Of a DNA stretch of 64,000 nucleotides, positions 7,816 to 15,663 are shown one piece after another (position 1 is the first letter of the stretch; each line of letters begins with the position of its first letter). The notes beneath the pieces are model-generated. The model was given only the letters and a program-made list of their open reading frames with translations, was not told where the DNA came from and did not search any database. A program made the position numbers and the translations under genes. Source of the DNA: Enterococcus raffinosus (GTDB lineage Bacteria; Bacillota; Bacilli; Lactobacillales; Enterococcaceae); NCBI RefSeq assembly GCF_001886185.1, contig NZ_JXLA01000012.1, forward strand, positions 579 to 64,578, read 5' to 3'.

Positions 7816-8667
7816 ATGAAACGATTTTCAACAATATTGATCCCATTAGCGGCAGCCGTAGTTACATTGTTGGTTCTTTTTTTGACAATTCCTAAGGCTC
7901 AGCCGAGGCTCCATGTCGTCAGGGACGAAAATCAGAATTATAAAAAATCTGTTCACTTTGTAGCAGTGGGAGATTCTTTAACTGAAGGAGTCGGGGATGA
8001 GACGAAACGTGGAGGCTATGTCCCATTAGTCGCAGACGCTTTGCAGCAAAAATATGAATTGACCTCTATCGAAAAGGATAATTATGGTGTCTCTGGAGAA
8101 CGGAGTGACCAAATCCTGAAGCGTGTGAAGAAGGATTCTGATTTGCGAAATAGTTTGGCCAGTGCAGATATTATCACGATGACCGTTGGAGGAAACGATC
8201 TCTTTCAAGCGTTTCAAAAAAATCTAACGGCCAAAACGGCCAAACAATTTGATCGCTCCATTAAAAAGTATGGCAAACAAGTGGACGAAATTTTAGTAGA
8301 GATGCGGGAACTAAACCCAAAAGCACCAATTTATATTGTCGGAATTTACAATCCTTATTACTTGAATTTCCCAGATATCAAGGCGATGCAGACAGTAGTA
8401 GATAACTGGAATGACGAAACACAACGATTAACAAAAGAAACTTCAAATTGCTTTTTCGTGCCAGTAAACGATCTGCTCTATAAAGGAATCGCAACAAAAG
8501 ATACTGAAGAAACCAGTGCAAGCTCAAGTTCTGAAGTTAAAAATAATGCACTTTATGATGAGGATAATTTTCATCCGAACAATTTAGGCTATCAACTAAT
8601 GGCAACGGCGATTAAGGATAAAATAGTAGATACGAAAGATTTGTGGTTATTAAAGGAGAGCAATTAA
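7816..8667 (+). CDS. SGNH/GDSL-type lipase or esterase (YpmR-like)
   Basis: 283 residues with an N-terminal hydrophobic segment (residues ~5-25), probably a membrane anchor or uncleaved signal, then an extracellular SGNH hydrolase domain. Block I is VGDSLTEGVGDET with the catalytic serine, the glycine block is GVSGERSDQ, block III is TVGGNDLFQ, and block V is DNFHPNNLGYQLMA with the catalytic Asp and His. The substrate is unknown. The stop overlaps the start of the next gene by one base, and the pair matches the ypmR-ypmS order of Bacillus (recalled). Confidence 0.9.
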   Translation: MKRFSTILIPLAAAVVTLLVLFLTIPKAQPRLHVVRDENQNYKKSVHFVAVGDSLTEGVGDETKRGGYVPLVADALQQKYELTSIEKDNYGVSGERSDQILKRVKKDSDLRNSLASADIITMTVGGNDLFQAFQKNLTAKTAKQFDRSIKKYGKQVDEILVEMRELNPKAPIYIVGIYNPYYLNFPDIKAMQTVVDNWNDETQRLTKETSNCFFVPVNDLLYKGIATKDTEETSASSSSEVKNNALYDEDNFHPNNLGYQLMATAIKDKIVDTKDLWLLKESN

Positions 8668-9281
8668 TGGAAGAATCGAAGAAAAAAATCAATGGTTGGA
8701 AAATTGCTTTTCTTGTTTTAATCGGCATCATTTTAGGAGGCATTCTTTTCTCTACGGTGAGAGTGTTTACCGCCAGAGAAACAAATTTGCCACCGAGCAG
8801 CGAAACAACGGTACCTAAAGGGTCACCTGTTTTATCGATGAACACAAACAAGAAAAAGTTAAATACCGTTATGGAATACTTTTTGAATGATTTGCAAAAA
8901 GGTTCAGATGTGAAATATGAATTTTATTTAGAAAATCAAGCTATGTTAAAGGGCGAATTTAAAATATTGGGAGCCAGTGTCGATTTTTATCTTTACTTTG
9001 ATCCATATGTTATGGATAATGGTAATGTTCAATTAAAAGCGAGAGATTTATCCATCGGCTCATTGAACCTGCCTGTCAGTCAAGTAATGGCTACAGTAAA
9101 GCGTGGGTATAAGTTCCCTAAATGGGTCGCAATCGATCCAGATGAACAAACAATCGTTTTGAAATTGAATGAATTCAAACTGAATAATGGCATGTTCATC
9201 AAAGCAAACCATATCGATCTTGTAGGTGATGATATTCAGTTTAGCTTGTATTTACCAAAAGAAAAGAAAGCCAATGATTGA
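8667..9281 (+). CDS. YpmS-like single-pass membrane protein (DUF2140)
   Basis: 204 residues. A cytoplasmic positively charged start is followed by one transmembrane helix (residues ~10-30, IAFLVLIGIILGGILF), then an extracellular domain containing KGEFKILGASVDFYLYFDPY and the family-like YKFPKWVAIDP. Function unknown. A longer GTG-initiated frame exists, but AAGGAGAG fits the ATG that overlaps the lipase stop. Position directly after an SGNH lipase supports the YpmR/YpmS assignment. Confidence 0.85.
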   Translation: MEESKKKINGWKIAFLVLIGIILGGILFSTVRVFTARETNLPPSSETTVPKGSPVLSMNTNKKKLNTVMEYFLNDLQKGSDVKYEFYLENQAMLKGEFKILGASVDFYLYFDPYVMDNGNVQLKARDLSIGSLNLPVSQVMATVKRGYKFPKWVAIDPDEQTIVLKLNEFKLNNGMFIKANHIDLVGDDIQFSLYLPKEKKAND

Positions 9282-9308
9282 TCAAGAACAGTCATCGAGG
9301 TGAAACAA

Positions 9309-9530
9309 ATGAGAAGAAGTTTTTATCATTATATCTTGACCCAGAGAGGCCATAATCCAAATGATCCTGTTGAAACATTTGCTGGCGCTGTCGCAAAAGA
9401 CATCATGTTTCCAAAACAATCAGAAGATTATCATGAGGTGACAGATTATTTAGAACTTAACGTCGATTACTTAGACTCGATGGATCTTTTTGATCAGGTT
9501 TGGGACAAATATTTAGAAAACAATAAATAA
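9309..9530 (+). CDS. YozE family small protein (SAM-like fold, DUF1250)
   Basis: A 73-residue soluble protein starting MRRSFYHYILTQRGHNPNDP and containing FAGAVAKDIMFPKQSEDYHE, the hallmark of the YozE_SAM_like family, an all-helical domain of unknown role. A GTG three codons upstream is possible, but GAGGTGA fits the ATG. It is the third gene after the lipase and YpmS-like genes and is followed by a terminator. Confidence 0.88.
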   Translation: MRRSFYHYILTQRGHNPNDPVETFAGAVAKDIMFPKQSEDYHEVTDYLELNVDYLDSMDLFDQVWDKYLENNK

Positions 9531-9535
9531 TTATG

Positions 9536-9569
9536 AAGGAAAAGTTGTGGAAGGCTTTTCCTTTTTTTT
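9536..9569 (+). terminator. Terminator of the lipase-YpmS-YozE unit
   Basis: AAGGAAAAG pairs with CTTTTCCTT around a 10-base loop, followed by a run of T. Confidence 0.88.
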
Positions 9570-9612
9570 CTAGCATGCTATCATGAAAAAAAGGGTGAAA
9601 GGAAAATGCGCC

Positions 9613-11031
9613 TTGCAGAAAAAAACATTACCAGTATCGATTTTTTTAATATCAATCATCTGTACTATCGTAATTACTGCGGTAGTTACACATTTTATTG
9701 ACCAAAAACAAGCAATGGACAATGATTCCGTTGTAAAGATTACACGAAATGATTTAGACGATGTTCAAGATTTGTATGATTTGATCAGCACGAATTATGT
9801 TGATAAGGTTGACAAAGAACAGCTTATTCAAGGGGCCTTAAAGGGAATGACAGATTCTCTGCAAGATCCAGAGTCTGAATTTTTAACAGCAAAAGAAACA
9901 AAAGAATTGAACGCGAAAGTAGCTGGCAGCTTTGAAGGAATTGGTGCAAATCTACAACTTGAAAATCGATTACCAGTGATTGATCGAGTGCCAGTGAAAA
10001 ACTCCCCCGCTGAGAAAGCAAAGCTGAAAGCTCAAGATATTATTCTGGAAGTCGATGGCAAAAAAACGCAGGATAAATCATTAGACCAATTATCTAGTAT
10101 GATTCGTGGAAAAAAAGGAACGCAGGTCAAATTACTGATTCAACGAGGGGAAGAGAAATTTGAGGTGGTCCTTGAACGAGATGTTATCCCGGAGGATACA
10201 GTTAAAGGGACAATCGATAAAAATGACAAATCAATTGGTTCCATTCAAATAGATAATTTTCGAGAAACGACAGCGCTGGAATTTCGTACGATTATTGAGG
10301 AACTACGAAAAGAAGGGGCTAAATCCTTCATTATTGATTTACGGCAAAATTCTGGTGGTTTAATCGCCGAGGCTGAACGTGTCGCGAGCTATTTTCTAGA
10401 AAATGGCGACACCATTGCACAGTTTTCGAATAATAAGAAGGTTATTTCTATTGATAAAGCGGGCAAGAAAATTGATCAAGGCTTCAAGGTCAAAGAACCT
10501 ACAGTGTTTTTAGTCGATCAAGAGAGTTCTTATGGTGCTGAATTATTAGCGGCAGCTGTAAAAAATAAAAACTACCCCATTATTGGTGTGAATACTTTTG
10601 GCAAAGGGAGTGTTCAAAGTCTTAGTCCGATTGGAAAGGACAACTATGTTCAATTAACGATTATGAAATGGTTTGCTCCTGATGGTTCCTCTGTAGAAGG
10701 TAAAGGAGTGTCCCCAACCATCGAAGCGGATTATCCTGAATATGCTAAACTGCCACCGATTTCGAAGCAGTCCAATTGGCGAATCGGTGATTCTGGTGAT
10801 GCAATCAAAAATATTAATACGATGCTTAAGGCACTAGGCTATCCAACAGAAGGTAATTTGTTTAATGAAGCTACTAAAAATGCTGTAGCTGAAATTCAAA
10901 CAGAAAATAATTTATCAGCAACAGGAGCCTTAGATGATAAAACAGTGGATGTCTTACAGGAAAAAGTGTTTAAACTTGTCAAAGCAAATGATGTTGCTTA
11001 TTCTAAAGCTATAGAAACGTTAAAAAAATAA
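9613..11031 (+). CDS. S41 family C-terminal-processing protease-like protein (CtpA-like)
   Basis: 472 residues from the TTG at 9613, which has AAAGGAAA at proper distance; an ATG ten codons earlier has no ribosome site and coincides with a -10-like TATCAT. Order: membrane anchor (ISIICTIVITAVV), S41 N-terminal domain, PDZ domain (IDRVPVKNSPAEKAKLKAQD), S41 catalytic domain (DLRQNSGG, NTFGKGSVQ), and a C-terminal peptidoglycan-binding domain (SGDAIKNINTMLKALGY). The expected catalytic lysine is K331. The usual SxSxSE serine block reads SSYGAE here, so the nucleophile is uncertain. Relatives cleave exported substrates at the cell surface. Confidence 0.88.
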   Translation: MQKKTLPVSIFLISIICTIVITAVVTHFIDQKQAMDNDSVVKITRNDLDDVQDLYDLISTNYVDKVDKEQLIQGALKGMTDSLQDPESEFLTAKETKELNAKVAGSFEGIGANLQLENRLPVIDRVPVKNSPAEKAKLKAQDIILEVDGKKTQDKSLDQLSSMIRGKKGTQVKLLIQRGEEKFEVVLERDVIPEDTVKGTIDKNDKSIGSIQIDNFRETTALEFRTIIEELRKEGAKSFIIDLRQNSGGLIAEAERVASYFLENGDTIAQFSNNKKVISIDKAGKKIDQGFKVKEPTVFLVDQESSYGAELLAAAVKNKNYPIIGVNTFGKGSVQSLSPIGKDNYVQLTIMKWFAPDGSSVEGKGVSPTIEADYPEYAKLPPISKQSNWRIGDSGDAIKNINTMLKALGYPTEGNLFNEATKNAVAEIQTENNLSATGALDDKTVDVLQEKVFKLVKANDVAYSKAIETLKK

Positions 11032-11074
11032 ATAACGAGTAGTAACTATTTTTTGTTACGAGGGAGGGGAGCAA

Positions 11075-11623
11075 GTGAAAAATTTATTGACAAAAAACCA
11101 CCTGTGGTTAGGCGTTAAATACTTCTTGATCTCCCTTTTTATTGGCGTAATTGTCCGTGGCTTTCTATTAATTCCTGTTCCTGTTACTGGGAACTCAATG
11201 GACCAAACCTTGTCTCAAGGGGATATGGTGTTAATGGAAAAATTCAGTAAAGTAAAACGTTTCGACGTCATTGTTTTTCAACAAACAGATGGAACGATTT
11301 ATATCAAGCGCGTAATTGGTCTGCCTGGAGATGAAATTCGATATGAGAAAGATCAACTTTATGTCAATGGTCATAAAATGTCGGAGTCATTCTTAACGAA
11401 TAATCGAAGTCACGATCATCAAGTTTCTCCTTACACCACAGATTTTCAATTAAATGAATTAATCGGTGAAAAAAAGTTGCCGAATAATGAATATTTTGTT
11501 CTGGGGGATAACCGACGAATTTCAAAAGACAGTCGATCTTTCGGGACAGTTCAAGGCAAAGATATATTGGGGAAAGCACAAGCAGTTTATTACCCATTGA
11601 CACACATTAAAATCATTTCGTAA
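11075..11623 (+). CDS. lepB: Signal peptidase I
   Basis: Removes signal peptides from exported proteins at the outer face of the membrane. 182 residues with one N-terminal transmembrane helix (residues ~14-34). The Ser/Lys dyad is S41 in GNSMDQTL and K78 in IYIKRVIGLPGD. The C-terminal box is FVLGDNRRISKDSRSFG. The GTG start has a strong GGGAGGGGAG site. It is 43 bases after the S41 protein with no terminator between and may be co-transcribed. Other type I peptidases may exist elsewhere, so the gene name is generic. Confidence 0.95.
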   Translation: MKNLLTKNHLWLGVKYFLISLFIGVIVRGFLLIPVPVTGNSMDQTLSQGDMVLMEKFSKVKRFDVIVFQQTDGTIYIKRVIGLPGDEIRYEKDQLYVNGHKMSESFLTNNRSHDHQVSPYTTDFQLNELIGEKKLPNNEYFVLGDNRRISKDSRSFGTVQGKDILGKAQAVYYPLTHIKIIS

Positions 11624-11648
11624 AAAGATGGCTGAACGCCATCTTTTT
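11623..11648 (+). terminator. Terminator of lepB
   Basis: AAAAGATGGC-TGAAC-GCCATCTTTT, followed by T. Confidence 0.93.
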
Positions 11649-11773
11649 TTGTCTACAAATCAATTAAAATTGAAAAAAGTTCTCATTTTATTTCATTGAA
11701 GTTAAATTTTTATTCAGTTATCCTTGAGGTAGGAAGTCGACTCCTAATTTGAATATAAAGGAGACAAAATCAC

Positions 11774-12790
11774 ATGTATCATGGGAGGTTCAAAGGTACT
11801 CACTTTGAGATAGGGAAAAAATGGGGGCAATTATTGAAGAAGAACCATAAAAGTTTAGCAGATAATATCCCCTTTGAAATAACTGATGAAATGAGGGAGT
11901 TTTCTAAACAATGCTTGCCATATTACAAAAAATATTTCCCAGAAATTGTTGCCGAGATAGATGGGATAGCTGATGGTCAAGTAATGGATCCCAACTTTTT
12001 ATATACGGTACTATTTTCAATGTATGCACTTGTCCGGGTGACAAACTGTTCAAGCTTTATTGTAAAAAATGATCAAAACTTTTTACTTGGAAGGAATAGT
12101 GATTTTTTAACTGAAATCGAAAAATTATATATGAACTGCCTGTACGATTTTAACGAATCAGATTCCTACTCTTTTTCTGCAAATACAACTGCTTTTGTTG
12201 AGATGGAGGATGGAGTTAATCAATGGGGACTAGCAATTGCTCTAACTTCAGTATTTCCTGAGACTATAAAGCCAGGGATGAATGTCGGAATGATTTTACG
12301 CCTTTTATTAGAAAAATGTCGTAGCGTAAAAGAGGCATTGAAGCTGTTAGAAACTCTCCCTCGATGCACTTCTGGAACGTTGGTTTTAGCCGATCCCTCT
12401 GGAGAGGCCTGCTTAGTCGAGTACACGAATGATACCTTGTCCTATCGGTTTCTAAAGAATAATGGATACCTCTGTGCAACAAATAGTTTCCATTTACCAG
12501 AAATGCTTTCTCGGAAACTGTTAGTAGAGGATGATTGGTTTGCGGAGGAAAGGTACGAAACTTTGGAAAATTATTTGTCTGAAAACTTTCAAAGCCTAGG
12601 ATTGTTAGAAGCTAAACAGTTATTAGGCGGGAAATATGGTTTCGTCTGTCAATATGATCGTAAAACAGGAAAAGATACAGTGTGGTCTTCAATTTATGAC
12701 TTGAAAAATAATCAAGTGTACCGCTGCGAAGGAAATCCTGCACGAAAAAAGTTTAAAGAGGATACACGTTTTAAGCTTAACACTAAATAA
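11774..12790 (+). CDS. C45 family peptidase/acyltransferase-like Ntn hydrolase
   Basis: 338 residues. It resembles the acyl-CoA:6-aminopenicillanate acyltransferase-like (C45) branch of Ntn hydrolases. These mature by self-cleavage ahead of a cysteine that becomes the N-terminal nucleophile. The candidate nucleophile is C92 in VTNCSSFIV, followed by FLLGRNSDFL, matching the family GRNxD block. Residues ~150-215 hold MEDGVNQWGLAIALTS and the C45-like LLETLPRCTSGTLVLADPSG. No signal peptide is seen, so it is probably cytoplasmic. The substrate (amide or lactam) is unknown. AAGGAGA precedes the ATG; own terminator. Confidence 0.85.
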   Translation: MYHGRFKGTHFEIGKKWGQLLKKNHKSLADNIPFEITDEMREFSKQCLPYYKKYFPEIVAEIDGIADGQVMDPNFLYTVLFSMYALVRVTNCSSFIVKNDQNFLLGRNSDFLTEIEKLYMNCLYDFNESDSYSFSANTTAFVEMEDGVNQWGLAIALTSVFPETIKPGMNVGMILRLLLEKCRSVKEALKLLETLPRCTSGTLVLADPSGEACLVEYTNDTLSYRFLKNNGYLCATNSFHLPEMLSRKLLVEDDWFAEERYETLENYLSENFQSLGLLEAKQLLGGKYGFVCQYDRKTGKDTVWSSIYDLKNNQVYRCEGNPARKKFKEDTRFKLNTK

Positions 12791-12797
12791 CTTAAGG

Positions 12798-12836
12798 GGC
12801 GTAAAAGTGTTTTTAGAAGCTTTTGCGTCTTTTTTT
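12798..12836 (+). terminator. Terminator of the C45-like gene
   Basis: GGCGTAAAAG pairs with CTTTTGCGTC (two G-U) over a 12-base loop, then seven T. Confidence 0.88.
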
Positions 12837-12897
12837 GTCCAATGAAAAAATTTTCTAAATGTCTGTTACTTAAAATAAATGCAAAAAAAAATAGTTA

Positions 12898-13036
12898 TGA
12901 TACAATAGCCTGTGGACATAAAAGCCTAGGCAATGAATGTAGATGAAATGAAAGATAGTGCCTCTTCATCCATATAAAAGATAAATATAATAGAAGTATA
13001 AAGCGAATGAACATTATTTTTAAGGAGGAATTACAT
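12898..13036 (+). promoter_or_regulatory. Promoter and ~125-nt leader of rbgA
   Basis: TGATACAAT (12898-12906) is an extended -10. The leader carries the small palindrome GCCTAGGC and a GATGAA/TTCATC pair that could form a stem-loop. A second TATAAT lies at 12986-12991. I see no known riboswitch or terminator here, so the long leader is only a candidate for regulation. Confidence 0.45.
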
Positions 13037-13885
13037 ATGACGATTCAATGGTTTCCTGGGCATATGGCTAAGGCTCGCCGGGAAGTATCTGAAAAACTAA
13101 AGTTTGTTGATATTGTGTTTGAATTGATCGATGCTCGGTTACCGCTATCCTCACGTAATCCGATGTTAGATCAGATTGTTCAACAAAAGCCGCGATTGAT
13201 TTTATTAAATAAATCGGATTTGGCTGATCCAAACCAAACTAATTTATGGGTAAACTATTTTCGTGAGCAGGGGCATCATGTTCTGGCTTTGACGGCTAAG
13301 GACGATAAGAGTGTGAAACAAATCGTTCCTGCCAGCAAGAAAGTTTTGGCTGATAAAATTGCACGTGACAAAGAAAGAGGATTGAAGCCGCGGGCCATTC
13401 GAGCAATGGTTTTAGGGATTCCTAATGTAGGAAAATCTACTTTGTTGAATCATTTAGCTGGGAAGAAAATTGCTAGTACGGGGAATCGTCCTGGCGTTAC
13501 TAAAGGGCAGCAATGGCTCCGCTTTGGTTCGCAATTAGAGCTGTTGGATACGCCTGGAATTTTGTGGCCTAAGTTTGAAGATCCAAGCGTAGGTAAAAAA
13601 TTAGCATTAACTGGAGCGATCAAGGATGATCTTCTACACCTAGACGATCTAGCACTTTATCTGCTAGAAGTTTTTTGCCGTTTTTATCCAGAACAATTAA
13701 AAGAGCGTTATAAATTAACAGAAGATAATTTATTTATGGAACTGCCTGAGTTATTATTACTGATTTCAGAAAAACGAGGATTCAAAGATGATTATGAACG
13801 TGCCAGTGAAATGTTGATTCTTGAGCTTCGTCAAGGAAAATTGGGTCGATTCACGCTGGATCGTTTTGAGGAGCTAAGTGTTTAA
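13037..13885 (+). CDS. rbgA: Ribosome biogenesis GTPase RbgA (YlqF)
   Basis: A GTPase needed for late assembly of the 50S ribosomal subunit. 282 residues with the circularly permuted motif order of the YlqF family: G4 NKSD at 58-61 precedes G1 GIPNVGKST at ~127-135 and G3 DTPG at 171-174. The N-terminus IQWFPGHMAKARRE is diagnostic. The longer frame begins ten codons earlier, but AAGGAGGA fits the ATG at 13037. The stop overlaps rnhB by one base, the common Firmicutes rbgA-rnhB pairing. Confidence 0.96.
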   Translation: MTIQWFPGHMAKARREVSEKLKFVDIVFELIDARLPLSSRNPMLDQIVQQKPRLILLNKSDLADPNQTNLWVNYFREQGHHVLALTAKDDKSVKQIVPASKKVLADKIARDKERGLKPRAIRAMVLGIPNVGKSTLLNHLAGKKIASTGNRPGVTKGQQWLRFGSQLELLDTPGILWPKFEDPSVGKKLALTGAIKDDLLHLDDLALYLLEVFCRFYPEQLKERYKLTEDNLFMELPELLLLISEKRGFKDDYERASEMLILELRQGKLGRFTLDRFEELSV

Positions 13886-14649
13886 TGGAAAAATTATCAA
13901 TCAGCGCCATCAAAGAAGAGCTAAAAGTTATTACATCGGCTGACGATCCTCGTTTAGCAGGGTTTCGTCTGGATACGCGTAAAGGCGTTCAATTGGCATT
14001 AACTCAATGGCAAAAGCAGCAGGATAAGCAAGCAGCCTTAGTAGAAAAATACCAAGAAATGTCGATTTTTGAACGCGAGAAGAAAGCTCAAGGGTTTCGA
14101 GCAATCTGTGGGATTGATGAAGTCGGTCGCGGTCCGTTAGCTGGCCCCGTGGTTGCTGCAGCGGTGATTCTGAATGATGAGCATGAAATCTTAGGCTTGA
14201 ATGATTCAAAACAGCTTTCGGCACATAAACGAGAAGAGCTGGTAACGGAAATAAAACGAAATGCGCGAGCAATCGGCATTGGCGAAGCGACTGCTGAAGA
14301 GATCGATCAGTTGAACATCTATCAGGCAACAAAGGTCGCAATGCAACGAGCGATTGAACAACTGTCTATCGCACCAGATTGCCTATTAATTGATGCAATG
14401 GTATTGGATAATGGCTTACCACAGGAGAAAATCATCAAGGGTGATGCCCGATCTGTTTCAATCGCGGCGGCTAGTATTATTGCGAAGGTGTATCGGGATG
14501 AGTGGATGGCAAAGTATGGCGAACAGTATCCGGCATATGGCTTTGCTAAAAACGCTGGCTATGGAACAAAAGAACATCTAAAAGCTATTGATGAACAGGG
14601 AATTTTACCAATTCATCGAAAAACTTTTGCACCAATTAAAAATATATAA
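13885..14649 (+). CDS. rnhB: Ribonuclease HII
   Basis: Cleaves RNA in RNA-DNA hybrids and removes misincorporated ribonucleotides. 254 residues, including the ~70-residue N-terminal extension usual in Gram-positive enzymes. The catalytic core begins CGIDEVGRGPLAGPVVAAA with D78 and E79, followed by LNDSKQLSAHKREEL and DAMVLDNGLP. KGDARSVSIAAASIIAKVYR forms the conserved substrate-binding helix. The ATG overlaps the rbgA stop (TAATG), so translation is coupled. Confidence 0.96.
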   Translation: MEKLSISAIKEELKVITSADDPRLAGFRLDTRKGVQLALTQWQKQQDKQAALVEKYQEMSIFEREKKAQGFRAICGIDEVGRGPLAGPVVAAAVILNDEHEILGLNDSKQLSAHKREELVTEIKRNARAIGIGEATAEEIDQLNIYQATKVAMQRAIEQLSIAPDCLLIDAMVLDNGLPQEKIIKGDARSVSIAAASIIAKVYRDEWMAKYGEQYPAYGFAKNAGYGTKEHLKAIDEQGILPIHRKTFAPIKNI

Positions 14650-14707
14650 AATGAAATCCTTCTTTTTTAAGTATCTTTTTGATAAAGAGCTGAAAAGAGG
14701 GATTTTT

Positions 14708-15562
14708 TTGAAAAATGACTTTCTATTACGTTTAAGTTTAACTAAAGGCATTGGAGCTTTCGGGAAACATCGCATTTATCAATTTGCGAAGCGGCATCAG
14801 TGGTGGCAATTTGATGGATTAGAAATCCGACTATTAGCACAATCAACCAAGCCAAACAACTGGAATGAATGGTCCGGAGAACGATTGAAGCAAGTAGAAA
14901 GAACGCACCAGTTTATCACGATTGAAGATGAAGTTTATCCAGAGACTTTGAGGCATGTACCGACTCCACCACTTGTATTATTTTATAAAGGTGATTTAGC
15001 ATTATTGAAACGAAAGATGCTGGCAGTTGTAGGTGCACGCGAGGCAACAAATTATGGGTATCATGTGTTACAGGAGTTGATGCCTGAGATTACGAAACGC
15101 GGATTTACGATCGTTAGTGGACTAGCAAAGGGAATTGATAGCTTCGCCCATCAATTCGCCATCAGCAATCAAGGAAAAACAATCGGAGTGGTTGGAACAG
15201 GGTTAGATATTTGTTATCCTAAAAATAGTGGAAACTTGCAAATTGAAATGAGCCAGAATCATTTAGTATTAAGTGAATATCCTAATGGTACGACGCCAGC
15301 GAAATTTCACTTTCCCATGCGTAATCGGATCATCGCTGGATTAAGTAGCGGCGTATTGGTGGTAGAGGCGAAAAAGCGCAGCGGGTCACTCATTACAGCA
15401 CAACAAGCATTAGATTATGGAAAAGATGTATTTGTGGTTCCAGGGTCAATATTAGATGGACGATCTAGTGGGTGTCATCAGTTGATTCAGGACGGTGCTA
15501 TCTGTGTAGAAAAAGCACAAGATATTTTTGATTCGTATGATTTGTGGAACAAAATTCGTTAG
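14708..15562 (+). CDS. dprA: DNA-processing protein DprA (Smf)
   Basis: Binds incoming single-stranded DNA and loads RecA during natural transformation; it is also kept in species not known to be competent. 284 residues from a TTG with AGAGGGA upstream; longer frames into rnhB lack a ribosome site. A helical N-terminal domain is followed by a Rossmann-like fold: LAVVGAREATNYGYHV, FTIVSGLAKGIDSFAHQ, IGVVGTGLDICYPK and AKKRSGSLITAQQALDYG. The C-terminal winged helix of longer DprA proteins is short or missing. It lies between rnhB and topA as in many Firmicutes. Confidence 0.94.
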   Translation: MKNDFLLRLSLTKGIGAFGKHRIYQFAKRHQWWQFDGLEIRLLAQSTKPNNWNEWSGERLKQVERTHQFITIEDEVYPETLRHVPTPPLVLFYKGDLALLKRKMLAVVGAREATNYGYHVLQELMPEITKRGFTIVSGLAKGIDSFAHQFAISNQGKTIGVVGTGLDICYPKNSGNLQIEMSQNHLVLSEYPNGTTPAKFHFPMRNRIIAGLSSGVLVVEAKKRSGSLITAQQALDYGKDVFVVPGSILDGRSSGCHQLIQDGAICVEKAQDIFDSYDLWNKIR

Positions 15563-15569
15563 ACCTGAC

Positions 15570-15599
15570 TTGACAAACAAAATTTGAATAGCGTATTAT
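15570..15599 (+). promoter_or_regulatory. Predicted topA promoter
   Basis: A perfect -35 TTGACA (15570-15575) and TATTAT (15594-15599) are separated by 18 bases, starting just after the dprA stop. Confidence 0.65.
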
Positions 15600-15663
15600 A
15601 GGCTACGATTTGTCAGTAGTTACCGATATATAATAGAAGAAAAAATTGAGGAGGCAAAAACAT

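Noticed and set aside
13931-14341. 136-codon open frame on the minus strand
   Set aside because: Antisense to rnhB, Arg/Leu/Ser-rich translation typical of a shadow frame, no ribosome site.
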